In this document: positions 9,999 through 22,169 of the stretch, in pieces
Numbering within the stretch: position 1 is the stretch's first letter
Layout: each line of letters begins with the position of its first letter
Assembly: GCA_963995505.1 (NCBI GenBank)
Contig: OZ023197.1
Coordinates: 2,525,001 to 2,589,000, forward strand
DNA length: 64,000 nt
Origin: Hypericum androsaemum
Lineage: Eukaryota; Streptophyta; Magnoliopsida; Malpighiales; Hypericaceae
Direction of reading: 5' to 3'
The notes under the pieces: model-generated
The model's input: the letters and a program-made list of their open reading frames with translations, nothing else
Told to the model about the DNA's origin: nothing
Database searches by the model: none
Translations under genes and position numbers: made by a program

Positions 9999-12978
9999 TA
10001 GGGGAAAATGGAGGGAGGATTGGATCAAGAAGGCGTGTGGAACGTGGGGGTTTGAATTGAAATTTGGAAATTGCGTTGAGATTTACCGATTTTTAATTTT
10101 GATTACGGAAATAGTTCAATGGTAAGAATATATCCGGTATTGGGATAATATTTTTTAATCAATATTATCTCTCATCCAAGGATGCGTGGAATAGATTATG
10201 CAGTCTTAATAATTCAAACTTACTAAATTTTGGTTAAATAAAAATAATTTTTTTATTAGTTGATATAAGTACGTTGGTAGATATTTAGATATATTGAGTA
10301 CCGTTTGGAATTAGGGAAATTGGCAACTTTGGTAGGGTATGCAGGTATGGAAAGGAGTTGGCAAAGGAGGAATTCGTGCTTATCCATATCATCCAGGTTA
10401 GTTTCCATATTCAAATTGTGTATAATAGTGGGACCAGATTTGATTCGGTTAGATTATTTTATCATAATTGTGTAGACTATTTAATTATAATCGGATAAAC
10501 TTTTTAATATAACTGGGTAGACCATTTAATATAACAGGATATACTAATTTAACATAACTGGACAGACGATTTTATCATAACCGAGTAGACCATTTTATCT
10601 CACTTTTAGCCAACCAACAGAAACGGACCACCCCAACCTTATCTCCGCCGCCAATTTCCTCAAGCCCATGCTTCCAAGCTCCACCCCCTCCCGCTTCTGC
10701 TTTCCTCTGCCGCTGCTCTCCCCTCCTCCAACAACCGACTCCTTCATAATATAATTAATACTCCTAGACTTAGCCCTAAACCTACCATAGTAGCGACCGT
10801 CCATCACTGCCGAAAGAGGTGGTAGTAATACTAGAAGGAGGAGGCCGCAGATTAGAGGGCCAGAGACGATTGGCTTTGTCCAGGACAGTCCTGACGTATT
10901 TTACACGTACAAGACTAAATCCAACCCCATAATAGTGTATTCGATAATGTCTCCGCAGGTTTACTACTGAATTTTACTGAAAGAAATGAACAAATGAAAA
11001 CTGCGGATATAATTTCGTATTTATACGAAGAAATTCGGCACTTCATTATGTAACTATAATATGGCGAATAAAATTTCTATTTTTTTCGGTGGAAAATAAA
11101 ATCTCTACTTAATAAAAAAAATTTCCACCGATTTGGCGTCGCTGATTTTACGTACCTTCGAGAAGAGAAAAAAAATAATGGGGATCGGAATTTGCCAGGT
11201 TGAGGTGGAAATAAATACGAGGTCGGAAAGAGAATATAATGTCTGATATCAAAAAATTTATATTCAAATCGCTCTATTTATTTTTTCCATCTTTTGGAGC
11301 ACCGACTACTTTTTATATCAATAATAAATTATCATATAAAAAATAAGATATTATTAAATTATGTTTATTTTGATGGTTTTTCGTTTTTATCTTGTTAGTT
11401 CATTTAACGAAGGTCTAAAATGCTTCATTATAAATTTGAACGTTCCTCCTCCCACGCTATAGCTACATTATCCATTATTATTTTACCTTCTACTATTATT
11501 CTTGTTCTTTTACATTCTCCATGCTATACTAGTATTCTTCCAATACTCTTCCATCACCCTAAAATCCACAGGACATTTTGACGGTGGTCAATTCGTTTTG
11601 TCTCGCCGGTCAAAATTTAATTGTCCAAAATTATTTGTTTTGAGCAAATTATTTTTGGACTTTTGTTAAATTGAAATTGCTTAAATGAAAGTTTGGATAC
11701 TTGTAGATGATAAGATCTACAATAAAGTTATGTAACATATTAATTCTAAATAAAATTAATTAAAAATTTGCTGTAATATTGCCGTTCTGACCAGGATCCC
11801 AAAGGCAAAACAAAATTTTCTACGCATTGCTGATCTAAAATAAGTACCAGCCAATCACGGGATGATTGAGTAATTAGAAGCCGCCGGTCCGTTTGCGCGG
11901 ATAAAGTATGGTTTTTTTATTTTGTTACTTACTGTAATATATGTTTTATTGCCTGATGATTTTAAGGTTGAAACATTTTTTAAACTTTAAAGTTTAAATT
12001 ATGTTTCAGGAATATAATCTTAATCCTTTACTAGCAACGAGTACATCAAAAGGTTAAACTATCATTAAATCTGGACTTAACGCCATAAATCTTACCAGGA
12101 TCAAGCAGAGCACGGTACACGTGTCGAGGCCTGATTGCAGGTTCATCAAAATAGGACCGGTGGGCCCCGCTTCGGGAGAGTGGCCTCCGACTCGGCACCG
12201 GTTTCTCAAAAAGAAAACTCGGCACCGGTTTCGACCGCCAACTAATTCCAACGCGGGGAAACACGTGACGGCGATCCCGACTACCCGACACGTGCGGAGC
12301 AGGAGCAGTTATCTACTGGTGGTGGTTAATTTTGTTTACAGGTAAATTATATTGTCATTCAAAATAACTCATATAAAAGTTAGACCAATAATAATCAGAG
12401 TACCGAATCTCACTCAAAATATTAGATACTGCATATAAAAAATATGATAAATGCTATCTAAGTATAATACTAGAGTATTCCCAAAACAAGTCCAATAAAA
12501 AATCAAAAACACCAAATTATAATGAGTTTCACCAAACCACCAACCTACTAACAAGAACACCTAGATTAATGAGGCTGGTTAGTGGTTACCTACCGAATTA
12601 CTCCCAGCTGTCGGATTAGGATATAGCTAAGGGCCCCACTGGCGGTACAAATCAGGCAGTTGGGTTGCCAGCACGTGGCAGTCGCAGTTGGATCACTTGA
12701 TTGGGATGGATAAATTGGCAGAGGTTTAGCTTACACGTCTAGCTGAACATATGTAGCCGTTATAATGTGTACCACGTCGCTGTGAGAAGGAAATTTACAA
12801 AGGTGAAAATTTTACCAATTAATTTCCTTAAATTTTAACTTTGATATAGAAATTTTAATATAATATTAGAATGAGTTAATCCTATATTTTTTGTTATATT
12901 CGCAAGACGATATTCGACCCAATGGATATCGTTTAAAGAGATGTGTTGAAAATTTTACATCGCCTAGTGCAAGCTATT
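9999..12978. other. Long intergenic region upstream of HSPRO
   Basis: About 3 kb of AT-rich DNA without a supportable gene. It should include the HSPRO promoter. A block of degenerate repeats sits at 10435-10610 (listed separately). A GC-rich island at 12120-12310 holds two ACACGTG/GACACGTG-type G-box-like motifs and a repeated CGGCACCGGTTTC, but shows no gene. Confidence 0.4.
10435..10610. repeat. Degenerate tandem repeat, GTAGACCATTTTATCATAAT type
   Basis: About seven loosely repeated units of 22-25 bp (ATTTTATCATAATTG, GTAGACTATTTAATTATAATCGG, GTAGACCATTTAATATAAC and so on). The same unit family appears at 35195-35345, suggesting that both loci carry copies of one MITE-like repeat. No TIRs were fixed with certainty. 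Confidence 0.5.
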
Positions 12979-12983
12979 CTAAC

Positions 12984-14542
12984 TGTCACGACCCAAAAAT
13001 AGAAGTGACAATTGCCCGAGGTATTAAATACCCCGTTAGGCTCCCGACTTTATTATGAAATACATTCCAACATTCGAAAGTAGTCATTTCTTGAAAATCA
13101 AAAGGTTGACATCAAATATTATATACTGACATTCATAAGGAAAAACAACAGTCTTCATTATTTAAAACAACAGTCTTCATTATTGAAAAACCACAGTGGT
13201 GATGCATGCAGAAAAACCCTCTCTACTTCCGTTCTCGAGCCTCACCTGAACGATCTGATCACATACGACTATAGTGAGTTGAATAAACTCAGTAAATGGA
13301 ATATTTATAAACATAACTTACAATGAAAGAAAATATTCAATCATTCACTATAATAATTCCCTAACCGACTACTTAGCCAACTAACAAATAGGTCTCCGGA
13401 GCCTAACATATAACATATCATGATGAGGTTCTCGTGGGGCACAGATAAATACTCTTCCATTCTCGCGATGCGAGCCCAAAAGACAGAAGAGTATCCCCTC
13501 CACGAGCCCAGATAATTTCCACACTCCCTATCCATTTGATTACATGCACCTAGAGTTACCCGGTATCCTCTTAAACAGTGCATATAAACTATAGGGCCCA
13601 AAAGGTGTGGAAATAACCCCGCATGTCAAACAGAACATAATTAACTCCATATTCACATTTACACTCATATTCAAACCTTGACGAAATCATATCCATAACA
13701 AAATCAAAGTAGATGCAAATTGCATTCGATTTCAGAAATGGGTTCAAACAAAGGATCAAAGGAAACATGGATCATATTCGAATTCCAATCCGAATTCGAA
13801 TTCATGTCAGCAAACACACTGATCAGATTCGAATTCCAATCTGAATTCGAATTCACATCAGAATAACACTGATCAAATTCGAATTCTAATCTGAATTCGA
13901 ATTCACATCAGAATAACACTAATGAGATTCAAATTCCAATCTGAATTTGAATTCACATCAGAATAACACTGATCAGATTCGAATTCTAATCTGAATTTGA
14001 ATTCACATCAGAATAACACTAGTGAGATTCGAATTACAATCTGAATTTGAATTCACATCAGAATAACACTAATGAGATTTGAATTCCAATCTGAATTCGA
14101 ATTCACAACAGATTTGTATGTGATCAGGCCTAAATCGAGTTCAATTCCGAATTCGATTTCAGACAGACTTACAAAAAATGAAATTCCACTTACCTGTCGT
14201 TGCTTTTAATCTCTAGTTCTTCACGAGAGATCCTCCAATAATTCTCCCGGAACTCCTTTCTTTGTGATGGATCTAACTTGTCCTCTAGGAGTTAGAATTT
14301 CTTCTCTACCTTCCAAGAAAGAAAGGAATTCCTCAAACTCCTCCAATTCCTTTCTCTGGCACTACTTAAGGTAGTAAATCATTTCATTTAAATTGCCATA
14401 TTTAGCTTTACTTAGTAGAAGACTACTTAGTGGAGCACTAAATCACCATGGTGGAGCACTAAGACAAAATGGTGGAGCACTGATACAAAATGGTGGAGCA
14501 ATTATTTCCTCTCCTTAATTTTTAATAATCCCAATTCTTACA
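12984..14542 (-). repeat. 3' LTR of Ty3 element 1
   Basis: 1559-bp terminal repeat in TG...CA form. It contains seven copies of a 50-bp tandem unit. The integrase reading frame runs through the purine tract and ends at 14522, about 20 bp inside this LTR. Confidence 0.93.
13760..14110. repeat. 50-bp tandem repeat in the LTR (GAATTC-rich)
   Basis: About seven units of 50 bp, each holding GATTCGAATTCCAATCTGAA and CGAATTCACATCAGAATAAC. Each unit is internally palindromic around GAATTC, so the array can form many small hairpins. The partner LTR has the same array at 20765-21110. Confidence 0.88.
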
Positions 14543-15643
14543 TTCTCCCCCCCTTAAATAAAGTTTGTCCTCAAACTTACCTGAGTGTTCAAAAAGGTAT
14601 GGGTACTTCTCATTCATTTCAGAGCTTAATTCCCACGTGGCTTCCCTCTCTGAGTGGTTACTCCATTGAACTTTGACATATGCGATAGTTCTTCTACGGA
14701 GTTGTTGAAGTTTGACATCGACGATTCTCAAGGGTACCTCCACATAGCTCATATTTGGGTGGATCTCAGTTGGAATATTTTTTACCAGCTGCCCCTCCCT
14801 TGAAATGTATTTTCGTAGCATAGATACATGAAATACATCATGTACCCCAGGTAGACTCGGGGGTAAAGCCAAGCGATAAGCCAACTTCCCTATCCGTTGG
14901 ATCACGTCAAATGGTCCGACATATCGTGGGCTCAATTTTCCCTTGACTCCGAATCTTCTAATTCCCCGTGTGGGAGATACCTTCAAGAATACATGATCTC
15001 CAACTTTGAAATCTACCTCCCTGCAATGCTGGTCTGCAAATTTCTTCTGCCGGTCCTGGGCTGCTTGAATTCGTCCTCGTATCAAGGGTACCTTTTCAGT
15101 TAGCTCCCTAAACATATTTGGACCTAAAATTTCCTTCTCTCCTATCTCATTCCAGCTTATGGGCGACCAACATTTTCTTCCATATAGTGCCTCGTATGGA
15201 GCCACTCCTATACTCGCCTGAAAGCTGTTGTTATAGGCAAATTCCACTAATGGCAGATGTCCTTCCCAATTTCCCCCAAAATCTAGCACACAAGCTCTCA
15301 GCAAATCCTCTAGAGTCTGTATCGTTCGTTCAGATTGTCCATCCATCTGTGGATGAAATGCTGTACTGAATTGTAATTTTGTTCCTAGTGCCTTCTGTAT
15401 GCTACTCCAAAATTTAGAAAGAAATCTGGTGTCTCGATCCGAAATGATACTTATAGGAACTCCATGTAGGCGTACTATCTCTTTTATGTACAGTTCTGCC
15501 ATTTGCTCAATGGACATACCGGTTTTATAAGCTAGGAAGTGAGCTGTCTTGGTGAGGCGATCTACTATTACCCACACTGCGTCTTTACCTTGGAGGTTTC
15601 TCGGAAGCCCAATCACGAAGTCCATTGTGATCTTTTCCCATTT
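14522..15643 (-). pseudogene. Integrase core and C-terminal chromodomain-like region, Ty3 element 1
   Basis: Continues the pol frame after the stop at 15644-15646. It begins at the integrase core: the MDFVIGLP block, the catalytic Asp of VIVDRLTK, ISDRDTRFLS, then GQSERTIQTLE with the catalytic Glu, so the D-D-E triad is present. The GPFDVIQRIG and FHVSMLRKY blocks follow, and the C-terminus carries VPLRIVDVKLQQLRRR and VKVQWSNHSEREATWE. The last two resemble the chromodomain of plant chromoviruses of the Tekay/Del type. The frame is open for 367 codons and ends inside the 3' LTR. It is a remnant because it is cut off from RT by an in-frame stop. Confidence 0.85.
14543..14553 (-). promoter_or_regulatory. 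Polypurine tract of Ty3 element 1
   Basis: On the minus strand AAGGGGGGGAGAA abuts the 3' LTR. This is where plus-strand DNA priming is expected in this element class. Confidence 0.85.
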
Positions 15644-17308
15644 TCACTCTGGAATCTCCAATGGTTGTAGGGGTCCGGCTGGTCGTTGGTGCTCAGCTTT
15701 AACCAATTGGCATACCATACAACTGGCGACATAGTCTGCTATTTTCTTCTTCATACCAGACCACCAAAAATTTAACTTGAGATCTTGATACATTTTAGTT
15801 CCCCCTGGATGTCCTGCATAGCGAGCGGTATGGGCTTCTTCCAAGAGTTTATTCTTTAATTCCTTGGCTGCTGGCACACATATTCTGTCCTGGTAATATA
15901 GGTAGTCATCAGCCCCAATGTGGAAATCTGCTAGCTCCCCTCGTTCAACCTGCCGTCTGAGAGCTATGAGGGTTGCATCATTGCGTTGTCCCTTACCTAG
16001 TTGGGTTCGCAATGTAGGCTCTAGCTCCATGCTTGCCACTAAGCCGGCCGTGTATTTAGAGTCCTCCAGCCCTAGACTTTTCAACTGTCGTAACAATCCT
16101 TCTTGTGTTGTAAGCCCGTTCCCAACTTGGTCTTTCCTGCTTAGAGCGTCCGCTACCACATTAGCCTTTCCTGGGTGGTAGTGAATCCCAATATCATAAT
16201 CTTTAATCAATTCTAGCCACCTTCGTTGCCTCATATTCAGTTCCTTCTGTGTGAAGATATATTTGAGGCTTTTGTGATCCGTGTACATCTCACAGCGAAC
16301 CCCATATAGATAATGTCTCCATACTTTTAGCGCGTGAACCACTGCTGCTAGCTCCAGGTCATGAGTAGGGTAGTTCCTTTCGTAAGGCTTAAGTTGTCTT
16401 GATGCATAAGCGATCACTTTATCCTCTTGCATAAGTACGCAACCCAACCCATTTCTTGATGCATCACTGTAGACAACATAATCTTTCCCTTCACTGGGCT
16501 GTGCCAGTATGGGGGCTGTTACCAATCTCTTCTTCAGTTCCTGAAAGCTTTGCTTGCACTCCTCGCTCCATGTAAACTTTACTCCCTTTTGGGTTAACCG
16601 GGTTAATGGCATGGCTATCCTGGAAAACTCTTCTACAAAGCGTCGGTAGTAGCCTGCCAAACCCAAGAAACTGCGCACTTCTGACACGGTACTTGGTGGC
16701 TGCCATCCTACAACCGTCTCAATCTTGCTGGGGTCTACTGATACTCCTTCCTTAGATATAACGTGTCCAAGAAAGGCAACTTTTTCGAGCCAGAATTCAC
16801 ACTTCTTCAACTTGGCGTATAATTGTTCCTTCCGTAATATTTGTAGGACCATCCTTAAGTGCTCCTCATGTTCCTCCTTACTTGGCGAATACACTAGGAT
16901 GTCATCAATAAATACCACCACACATTTATCCAAGTACGGTCGGAAGGTCCGATTCATCAAATCCATGAATATTGCCGGTGCATTCGTCAATCCAAAGGGC
17001 ATCACCAGGAACTCGTAATGTCCATATCTAGTGCAAAATGCTATCAAATGCACATCTCCATCCCTAATCTTTAATTGATGATATCCCGAGCGCTGGTCTA
17101 TTTTGGAGAACACTTGTGCTCCCTTCAACTGATCAAACAAGTCTTCAATTCTGGGTAGGGGGTATTTATTCTTGATAGTGAGCTTGTTTAACTCTCGATA
17201 ATCCACACACATCCTCATGGAGCCATCCTTTTTCTTCACAAATAACACCGGTGCTCCCCATGGCAAAACACTTGGTCTAATGAAGCCCTTTTCCAGCAAA
17301 TCCACCAC
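15644..17308 (-). pseudogene. Reverse transcriptase, RNase H and integrase zinc-binding region, Ty3 element 1
   Basis: An open stretch of 554 codons. RT motifs are present in order: [32 protein letters not shown] (the usual D-L-R is D-Q-R here), FGLTNAPA, and the catalytic [11 protein letters not shown]. RNase H follows with [16 protein letters not shown] and [11 protein letters not shown], then the integrase HHCC region ([13 protein letters not shown] ... CMVCQL). The stretch is broken at both ends. It ends at a TGA (15644-15646) where element 2 has Trp. At the start, RT is out of frame with the protease piece across about 17300-17390, where at least one frameshift is needed. Confidence 0.9.
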
Positions 17309-17324
17309 TGTATTTTTAGCTCTT

Positions 17325-17981
17325 TCAGTTCCACTGGGGCCATGCGATATGGCGCCTTGGATACCGGTCTTCCCTAGGAATCAGTTCAATTTGGGATTCC
17401 ACTTCGCGATCTGGTGGTATCCCTTGAATCTCCTCTGGAAATACATCTGAGAAGTCTCTAACGATAGGGATGTGGTCTAATAAAATCTCGCTCCGAGTGT
17501 CTGTCGTAGAAGCCAAGTAAGCTACCGCACCACTTTGTACCAGTCTATTTGCTTCTACTGCCGAAATTAATGACACAGGATTTTTGGCACTGTTGCCCGC
17601 ATACCTAAATTCTTTCTTTTCTGGTGGCCGAAAAATAACCGATTTACACATGCAATCAATACAGGCGTGCTGTCCTGCTAGCCAATCCATTCCTAGGATG
17701 ACATCGAAACCCATCATCCCCATGATTTGGAACTGTCCCTTGAGTTGCTGGCCGTCTATGAGGATTTCGCAGTCACAACTCTGGTCTACCATAATGGTCT
17801 TTCCCAGTGGAGTTATAACTGCCATCTCTTCCCCACTTCTAATCCTCGACAATTTATGTCTCCTCACAAAATGTTCGGCAATGAAAGAATGGGTTGCTCC
17901 AGAATCGAATAATGTATTTGCAGGGAAGCCCGCAACTAGAAATTTTCCTGCGATGCGGTATGGTCCTATACTTAATTGCAT
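17325..17981 (-). pseudogene. Aspartic protease (retropepsin) and linker to RT, Ty3 element 1
   Basis: Holds the retropepsin active site LFDSGATHSFI near residue 26 and the later ILGMDWL block, so the catalytic Asp is present. It continues into FSDVFPEEIQGIPPDREVE, the usual lead-in to RT, and then loses frame (stop at 17325). The junction with gag is also broken: the gag frame ends at a TAA near 18003-18005, in a different frame from the protease. Confidence 0.85.
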
Positions 17982-18021
17982 TCTCCTAGCGACATAAATA
18001 ATTAACCAAGCAAGGATTTAC

Positions 18022-19381
18022 CTGTGACCACATCTCCCCGCTGCCCAGCTTCTATCTGGTTGAGTGCGTACACCCGTGCCGTAGCCCTTGGTGGCGGGTT
18101 CCCTCCTGCTGAAGCTGTGGTGCGGGCATTAGAGTTTGTCACTGTTGGGCCCCTTGCACGCATCTCGAGACAGTTTGCCAGTTGGTGTCCTATCTTCCCA
18201 CACTTAAAGCATGCTCCAGTGATCCACCTAAAGAATACATGTTATACTCCTAATTTAAGATCCAAATATTCTGGTTGCACAAAATAGCATGCTATTCACC
18301 TGCACTGATCCTGATTGTGGCCCGAACGGTTACATCTCCCACACCACACGCTCATGTTTCTAGCGGGGGGTGGGTGATAGGGTATTTTGGTTGCTTCGGT
18401 ATGCTGATTCCCTACATCGGGTCCCCCTTTCCTCTTTGCAATCTCTTTTTCTACCTTCTTCTGGCATAGGTTCAGGTTCTGTTCGATTATCAGCGCCCTG
18501 TGGAGTACCTCTGAATAGGAGGGCAAGAGGAAAGGTACCACCAGCTTCCTGATTTCATCAGCGAGCCCATCCTCGAATTTTCTAGCTCGAGTATCTTCAT
18601 CGAGTGCAGCCGCCGACTTGAAGATTGAAAACCGAGAAAACTCTCGATCGTATTCCGACACTGTCATGTTCCCTTGCACCAACTGGTCAAATTCTCGAGC
18701 CTTCTCTCTCTTTTTGGCCGGTGAAATGAAGTGGCTCCTGAAGTCTCTCAGGAAGTCTTCCCAGCCACACACTTCTACTTCCACATCCTCATTTGCCTTC
18801 TTGTCCCGGCGGGTCCTATCCTAAGTTTTCCACCACCTACGAGCATCGCCCTTCAGCACATAAGCATCATACTTCACTTTCTCGGTGGCCTGGGTGTGAG
18901 CGATATCAAAGGCCTTCTCCATCTCTATCACCCAATCTTCCACCTGTATTGGATCTTCTGAACCATCAAAAGGGGGTGCTTTAACTCTCAGAAATTCCCG
19001 GTAACCCCCTGCGGTGGTGGGTTGAGGTACATGTTGTGACGCGGCCGCAGTTGCTGGCTGGCGCTGCTGAACTAACATGTTCAAAATTTGCAGAAGTGCG
19101 TCCTCCGTGTTTAACCCTGCTAGGTTCGGACCAGGAGCAGCCGGGCCATTGACATGCACATTGGTGGCAGATTGCGCATCTGACTCAGCGTGCGCATTTG
19201 AGTCAGCAGGCGCATTTGAGTCAGAGGGCACATCAGGTGCAACAGTGGCAGCGGCTTGTGTATTCCTGGTGTCAAGTGGTGGTAGCCCGGTATTCGCACC
19301 CTGTCCCGAACCTTGTCCCCTGGATGCTAGGCTTCTGGTCTGTGGTGCCATGACTTTTCCCTGATAGGTTATCACTACCAT
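18022..19381 (-). pseudogene. gag (capsid and nucleocapsid), Ty3 element 1, with intron-like insertion
   Basis: Starts at 19381 or at the more typical MAPQTRS start at 19351. The retrotransposon gag region is seen as PPFDGSEDPIQVEDWVIEME and DARRWWK, then FRSHFISPAKKREKAREF and MTVSEYDREFSRFS. A TAG at 18821-18823 interrupts the frame just after RRWWKT. Two zinc knuckles follow, CGRCNRSGHNQDQC and CFKCGKIGHQLANC. They are separated by a 72-bp segment (18228-18299) with GT...AG ends that is absent from element 2 and contains an in-frame stop. Removing it on paper gives phase-correct coding, which suggests either a spliced intron or an insertion that mimics one. Confidence 0.82.
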
Positions 19382-19962
19382 ATTCAGTTGCCTCCATGCC
19401 TAATTCGTTTCTTAAATTTGAAGTCATAATCATCCCAAAATCAATCACGAGATCACTAGGATTCATGTAAGTACAACATCACAAAATCACAATCATTCAA
19501 TAATTTCTCAGTCTACACTAATCACTTACTTATCAAAACAGGAACACAAATCATGATCTGTCCATATAAATCACATAAAGCTCCTCTTCCTAAGGTTACC
19601 CGACTCTTAATACTCGACTAGTAGTGTAAAACTTCAAAGCCAACTCAAAATTTTTACATAAAACCACTTCAAAATTTATTTTTTTTTTGCCTAAAACTTC
19701 AAATGACTGTAACTTTCAAACGCTTGCGAATTAGGCCCCCAAAGTCGACCGGTCTACTAGCTAGAATATTTGTAGATCTTGAAATTCCCTTTCCGAAAAG
19801 TGGTTATAATAGAAAATCGGTTAAGCGAGTCAAAAGTTACGGCCTTTCAAAGTTTTTGGTGGTTTTGGCCACTAAAAATCACGAATTTTGACATACCAAA
19901 ACCAATTTTGACACACCAAAACCATGGTTTTTTTTACAAAAAAAAAATAATAATAATAAATA
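19382..19962. other. 5' leader of Ty3 element 1
   Basis: Untranslated leader between primer-binding site and gag (read on the minus strand). AT-rich, with no supportable frame. Confidence 0.6.
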
Positions 19963-19973
19963 CTCTGATACCA
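19963..19973 (-). promoter_or_regulatory. tRNA-iMet-type primer-binding site, Ty3 element 1
   Basis: On the minus strand TGGTATCAGAG lies 5 nt downstream of the 5' LTR. It matches the first 11 bases of the usual initiator-methionine tRNA primer site. The match fades after that. Confidence 0.85.
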
Positions 19974-19978
19974 TAATT

Positions 19979-21538
19979 TGTCACGACCCAAAAATAGAAG
20001 TGACAATTGCCCGAGGTATTAAATACCCCGTTAGGCTCCCGACTTTATTATGAAATACATTCCAACATTTGAAAGTAGTCATTTCTTGAAAATCAAAAGG
20101 TTGACATCAAATATCATATACTGACATTCATAAGGAAAAACAACAGTCTTCATTATTTAAAACAACAGTCTTCATTATTGAAAAACCACAGTGGTGATGC
20201 ATGCAGCGAAAACCCTCTCTACTTCCGTTCTCGAGCCTCACCTGAACGATCTGATCACATACGACTATAGTGAGTTGAATAAACTCAGTAAATGGAACAT
20301 TTATAAACATAACTTACAATGAAATCAAATATTCAATCATTCACTATAATAATTCCCTAACCGACTACTTAGCCAACTAACAAATAGGTCTCCGGAGCCT
20401 AATATATAACATATCATGACGAGGTTCTCGTGGGGCACAGATAAATACTCTTCCATTCTCGCGATGCGAGCCCAAAAGACAGAAGAGTATCCCCTCCACG
20501 AGCCCAGATAATTTCCACACTCCCTATCCATTTGATTACATGCACCTAGAGTTACCCGGTATCCTCTTAAACAGTGCATATAAACTATAGGGCCCAAAAG
20601 GTGTGGAAATAACCCCGCATGTCAAACAGAACATAATTAACTCCATATTCACATTTACACTCATATTCAAACCTTGACGAAATCATATCTATAACAAAAT
20701 CAAAGTAGATGCAAATTGCATTCGATTTCAGAAATGGGTTCAAACAAAGGATCAAAGGAAACATGGATCATATTCGAATTCCAATCCGAATTCGAATTCA
20801 CGTCAGCAAACACACTGATCAGATTCGAATTCCAATCTAAATTCGAATTCACATCAGAATAACACTGATCAAATTCGAATTCCAATCTGAATTCGAATTC
20901 ACATCAGAATAACACTAATGAGATTCGAATTCCAATCTGAATTCGAATTCACATCAGAATAACACTGATCAGATTCGAATTCTAATCTGAATTTGAATTC
21001 ACAACAGAATAACACTAGTGAGATTCGAATTACAATCTGAATTCGAATTCACATCAGAATAACACTAATGAGATTCGAATTCCAATCTAAATTCGAATTC
21101 ACAACAGATTTGTATGTGATCAGGCCTAAATCGAGTTCAATTCTGAATTCGATTTCAGACAGACTTACAAAAAACTAAATTCCACTTACCTGTCGTTGCT
21201 TTTAATCTCTAGTTCTTCACGAGAGATCCTCCAATAATTCTCCCGGAACTCCTTTCTTTGTGATGGATCTAACTTGTCCTCTAGGAGTTAGAATTTCTTC
21301 TCTACCTTCCAAGAAAGAAAGGAATTCCTCAAACTCCTCCAATTCCTTTCTCTGGCACTACTTAAGGTAGTAAATCATTTCATTTAAATTGCCATATTTA
21401 GCTTTACTTAGTGAAAGACTACTTAGTGGAGCACTAAATCACCATGGTGGAGCACTAAGACAAAATGGTGGAGCACTGATACAAAATGGTGGAGCAATTA
21501 TTTCCTCTCCTTAATTTTTAATAATCCCAATTCTTACA
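19979..21538 (-). repeat. 5' LTR of Ty3 element 1
   Basis: 1560-bp partner of 12984-14542. It holds the same 50-bp tandem array at 20765-21110. As the 5' LTR it should contain the element's promoter. Confidence 0.93.
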
Positions 21539-21543
21539 CTAAC

Positions 21544-22169
21544 ATAAGATTATTGATTTATATTTTTAATCGTCTAAAATTTCGTATCCCCAAAACCTTT
21601 CAAATCTCAATTATGTATGAGTTTTTGATTTTGACATCCTGCGATATTTAAGTATAATAATGGACTACGGATATAATTACTCTCTGATATCACATTAAAA
21701 TTTTAATATTCATTCCAAACATTATGACAATGTCGTAATATCAACATAATCTTATGATATTTGGTGCCAAATCTCTTGTTAACTGTTAATTTATAATTGT
21801 TTACCGTTGATCATATAAATGAGACATCTCTTAACAATATCTAATTTACGGTCGACTAATGTGTAGTCACTGTTGATAGTAATGTTATTTTTTAAGGGCT
21901 ACTGTTGTAGTGTTACCAATTTTTTCAGGGTTTTTTATTCTCATTTACAGGTAGAATGAAAATTTCTCGAGATCTTCCATCGTAAAACTATGTAACCTAA
22001 GAATTTTAGTAGGGTCATCTATCGTGAAACAAGTTTACTTCACCTTTATCTTTCTTGCTAGAAAAAATTCACACCTATTAAGAATAGTACAAACATAACA
22101 TATTTTAAACATGTATCACAGTTATTATGGGCAACAGATATTGTGAAGATGAGAGATCGTGGATGGGGG
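21544..22169. other. Intergenic, no gene recognised
   Basis: AT-rich sequence between Ty3 element 1 and the foldback repeat. Nothing supportable seen. Confidence 0.4.

Larger units (their letters stand above)
12984..21538 (-). mobile_element. Complete Ty3/gypsy LTR retrotransposon 1 (chromovirus-like), decayed coding region
   Basis: Two 1.56-kb LTRs (12984-14542, 19979-21538) both begin TGTCACGACCC and end TTCTTACA. They are flanked by a perfect 5-bp target duplication CTAAC (12979-12983 and 21539-21543). All coding is on the minus strand in the order gag, protease, RT, RNase H, integrase. A primer site matching the 3' end of initiator-Met tRNA adjoins the right LTR, and a purine tract adjoins the left. 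By eye the LTRs differ at about two dozen positions (roughly 1.5%), so insertion is fairly recent. The frames carry in-frame stops and frameshifts, so the element cannot make a complete polyprotein. Confidence 0.95.

Noticed and set aside
13760..14110. CRISPR-like array
   Set aside because: Units are contiguous and have no unique spacers; it is a tandem repeat in a plant LTR.
17985..18021. A second intron of about 37 bp between gag and protease of element 1
   Set aside because: GT and AG are present, but it is too short for a plant intron and does not restore frame; a frameshift is the simpler reading.
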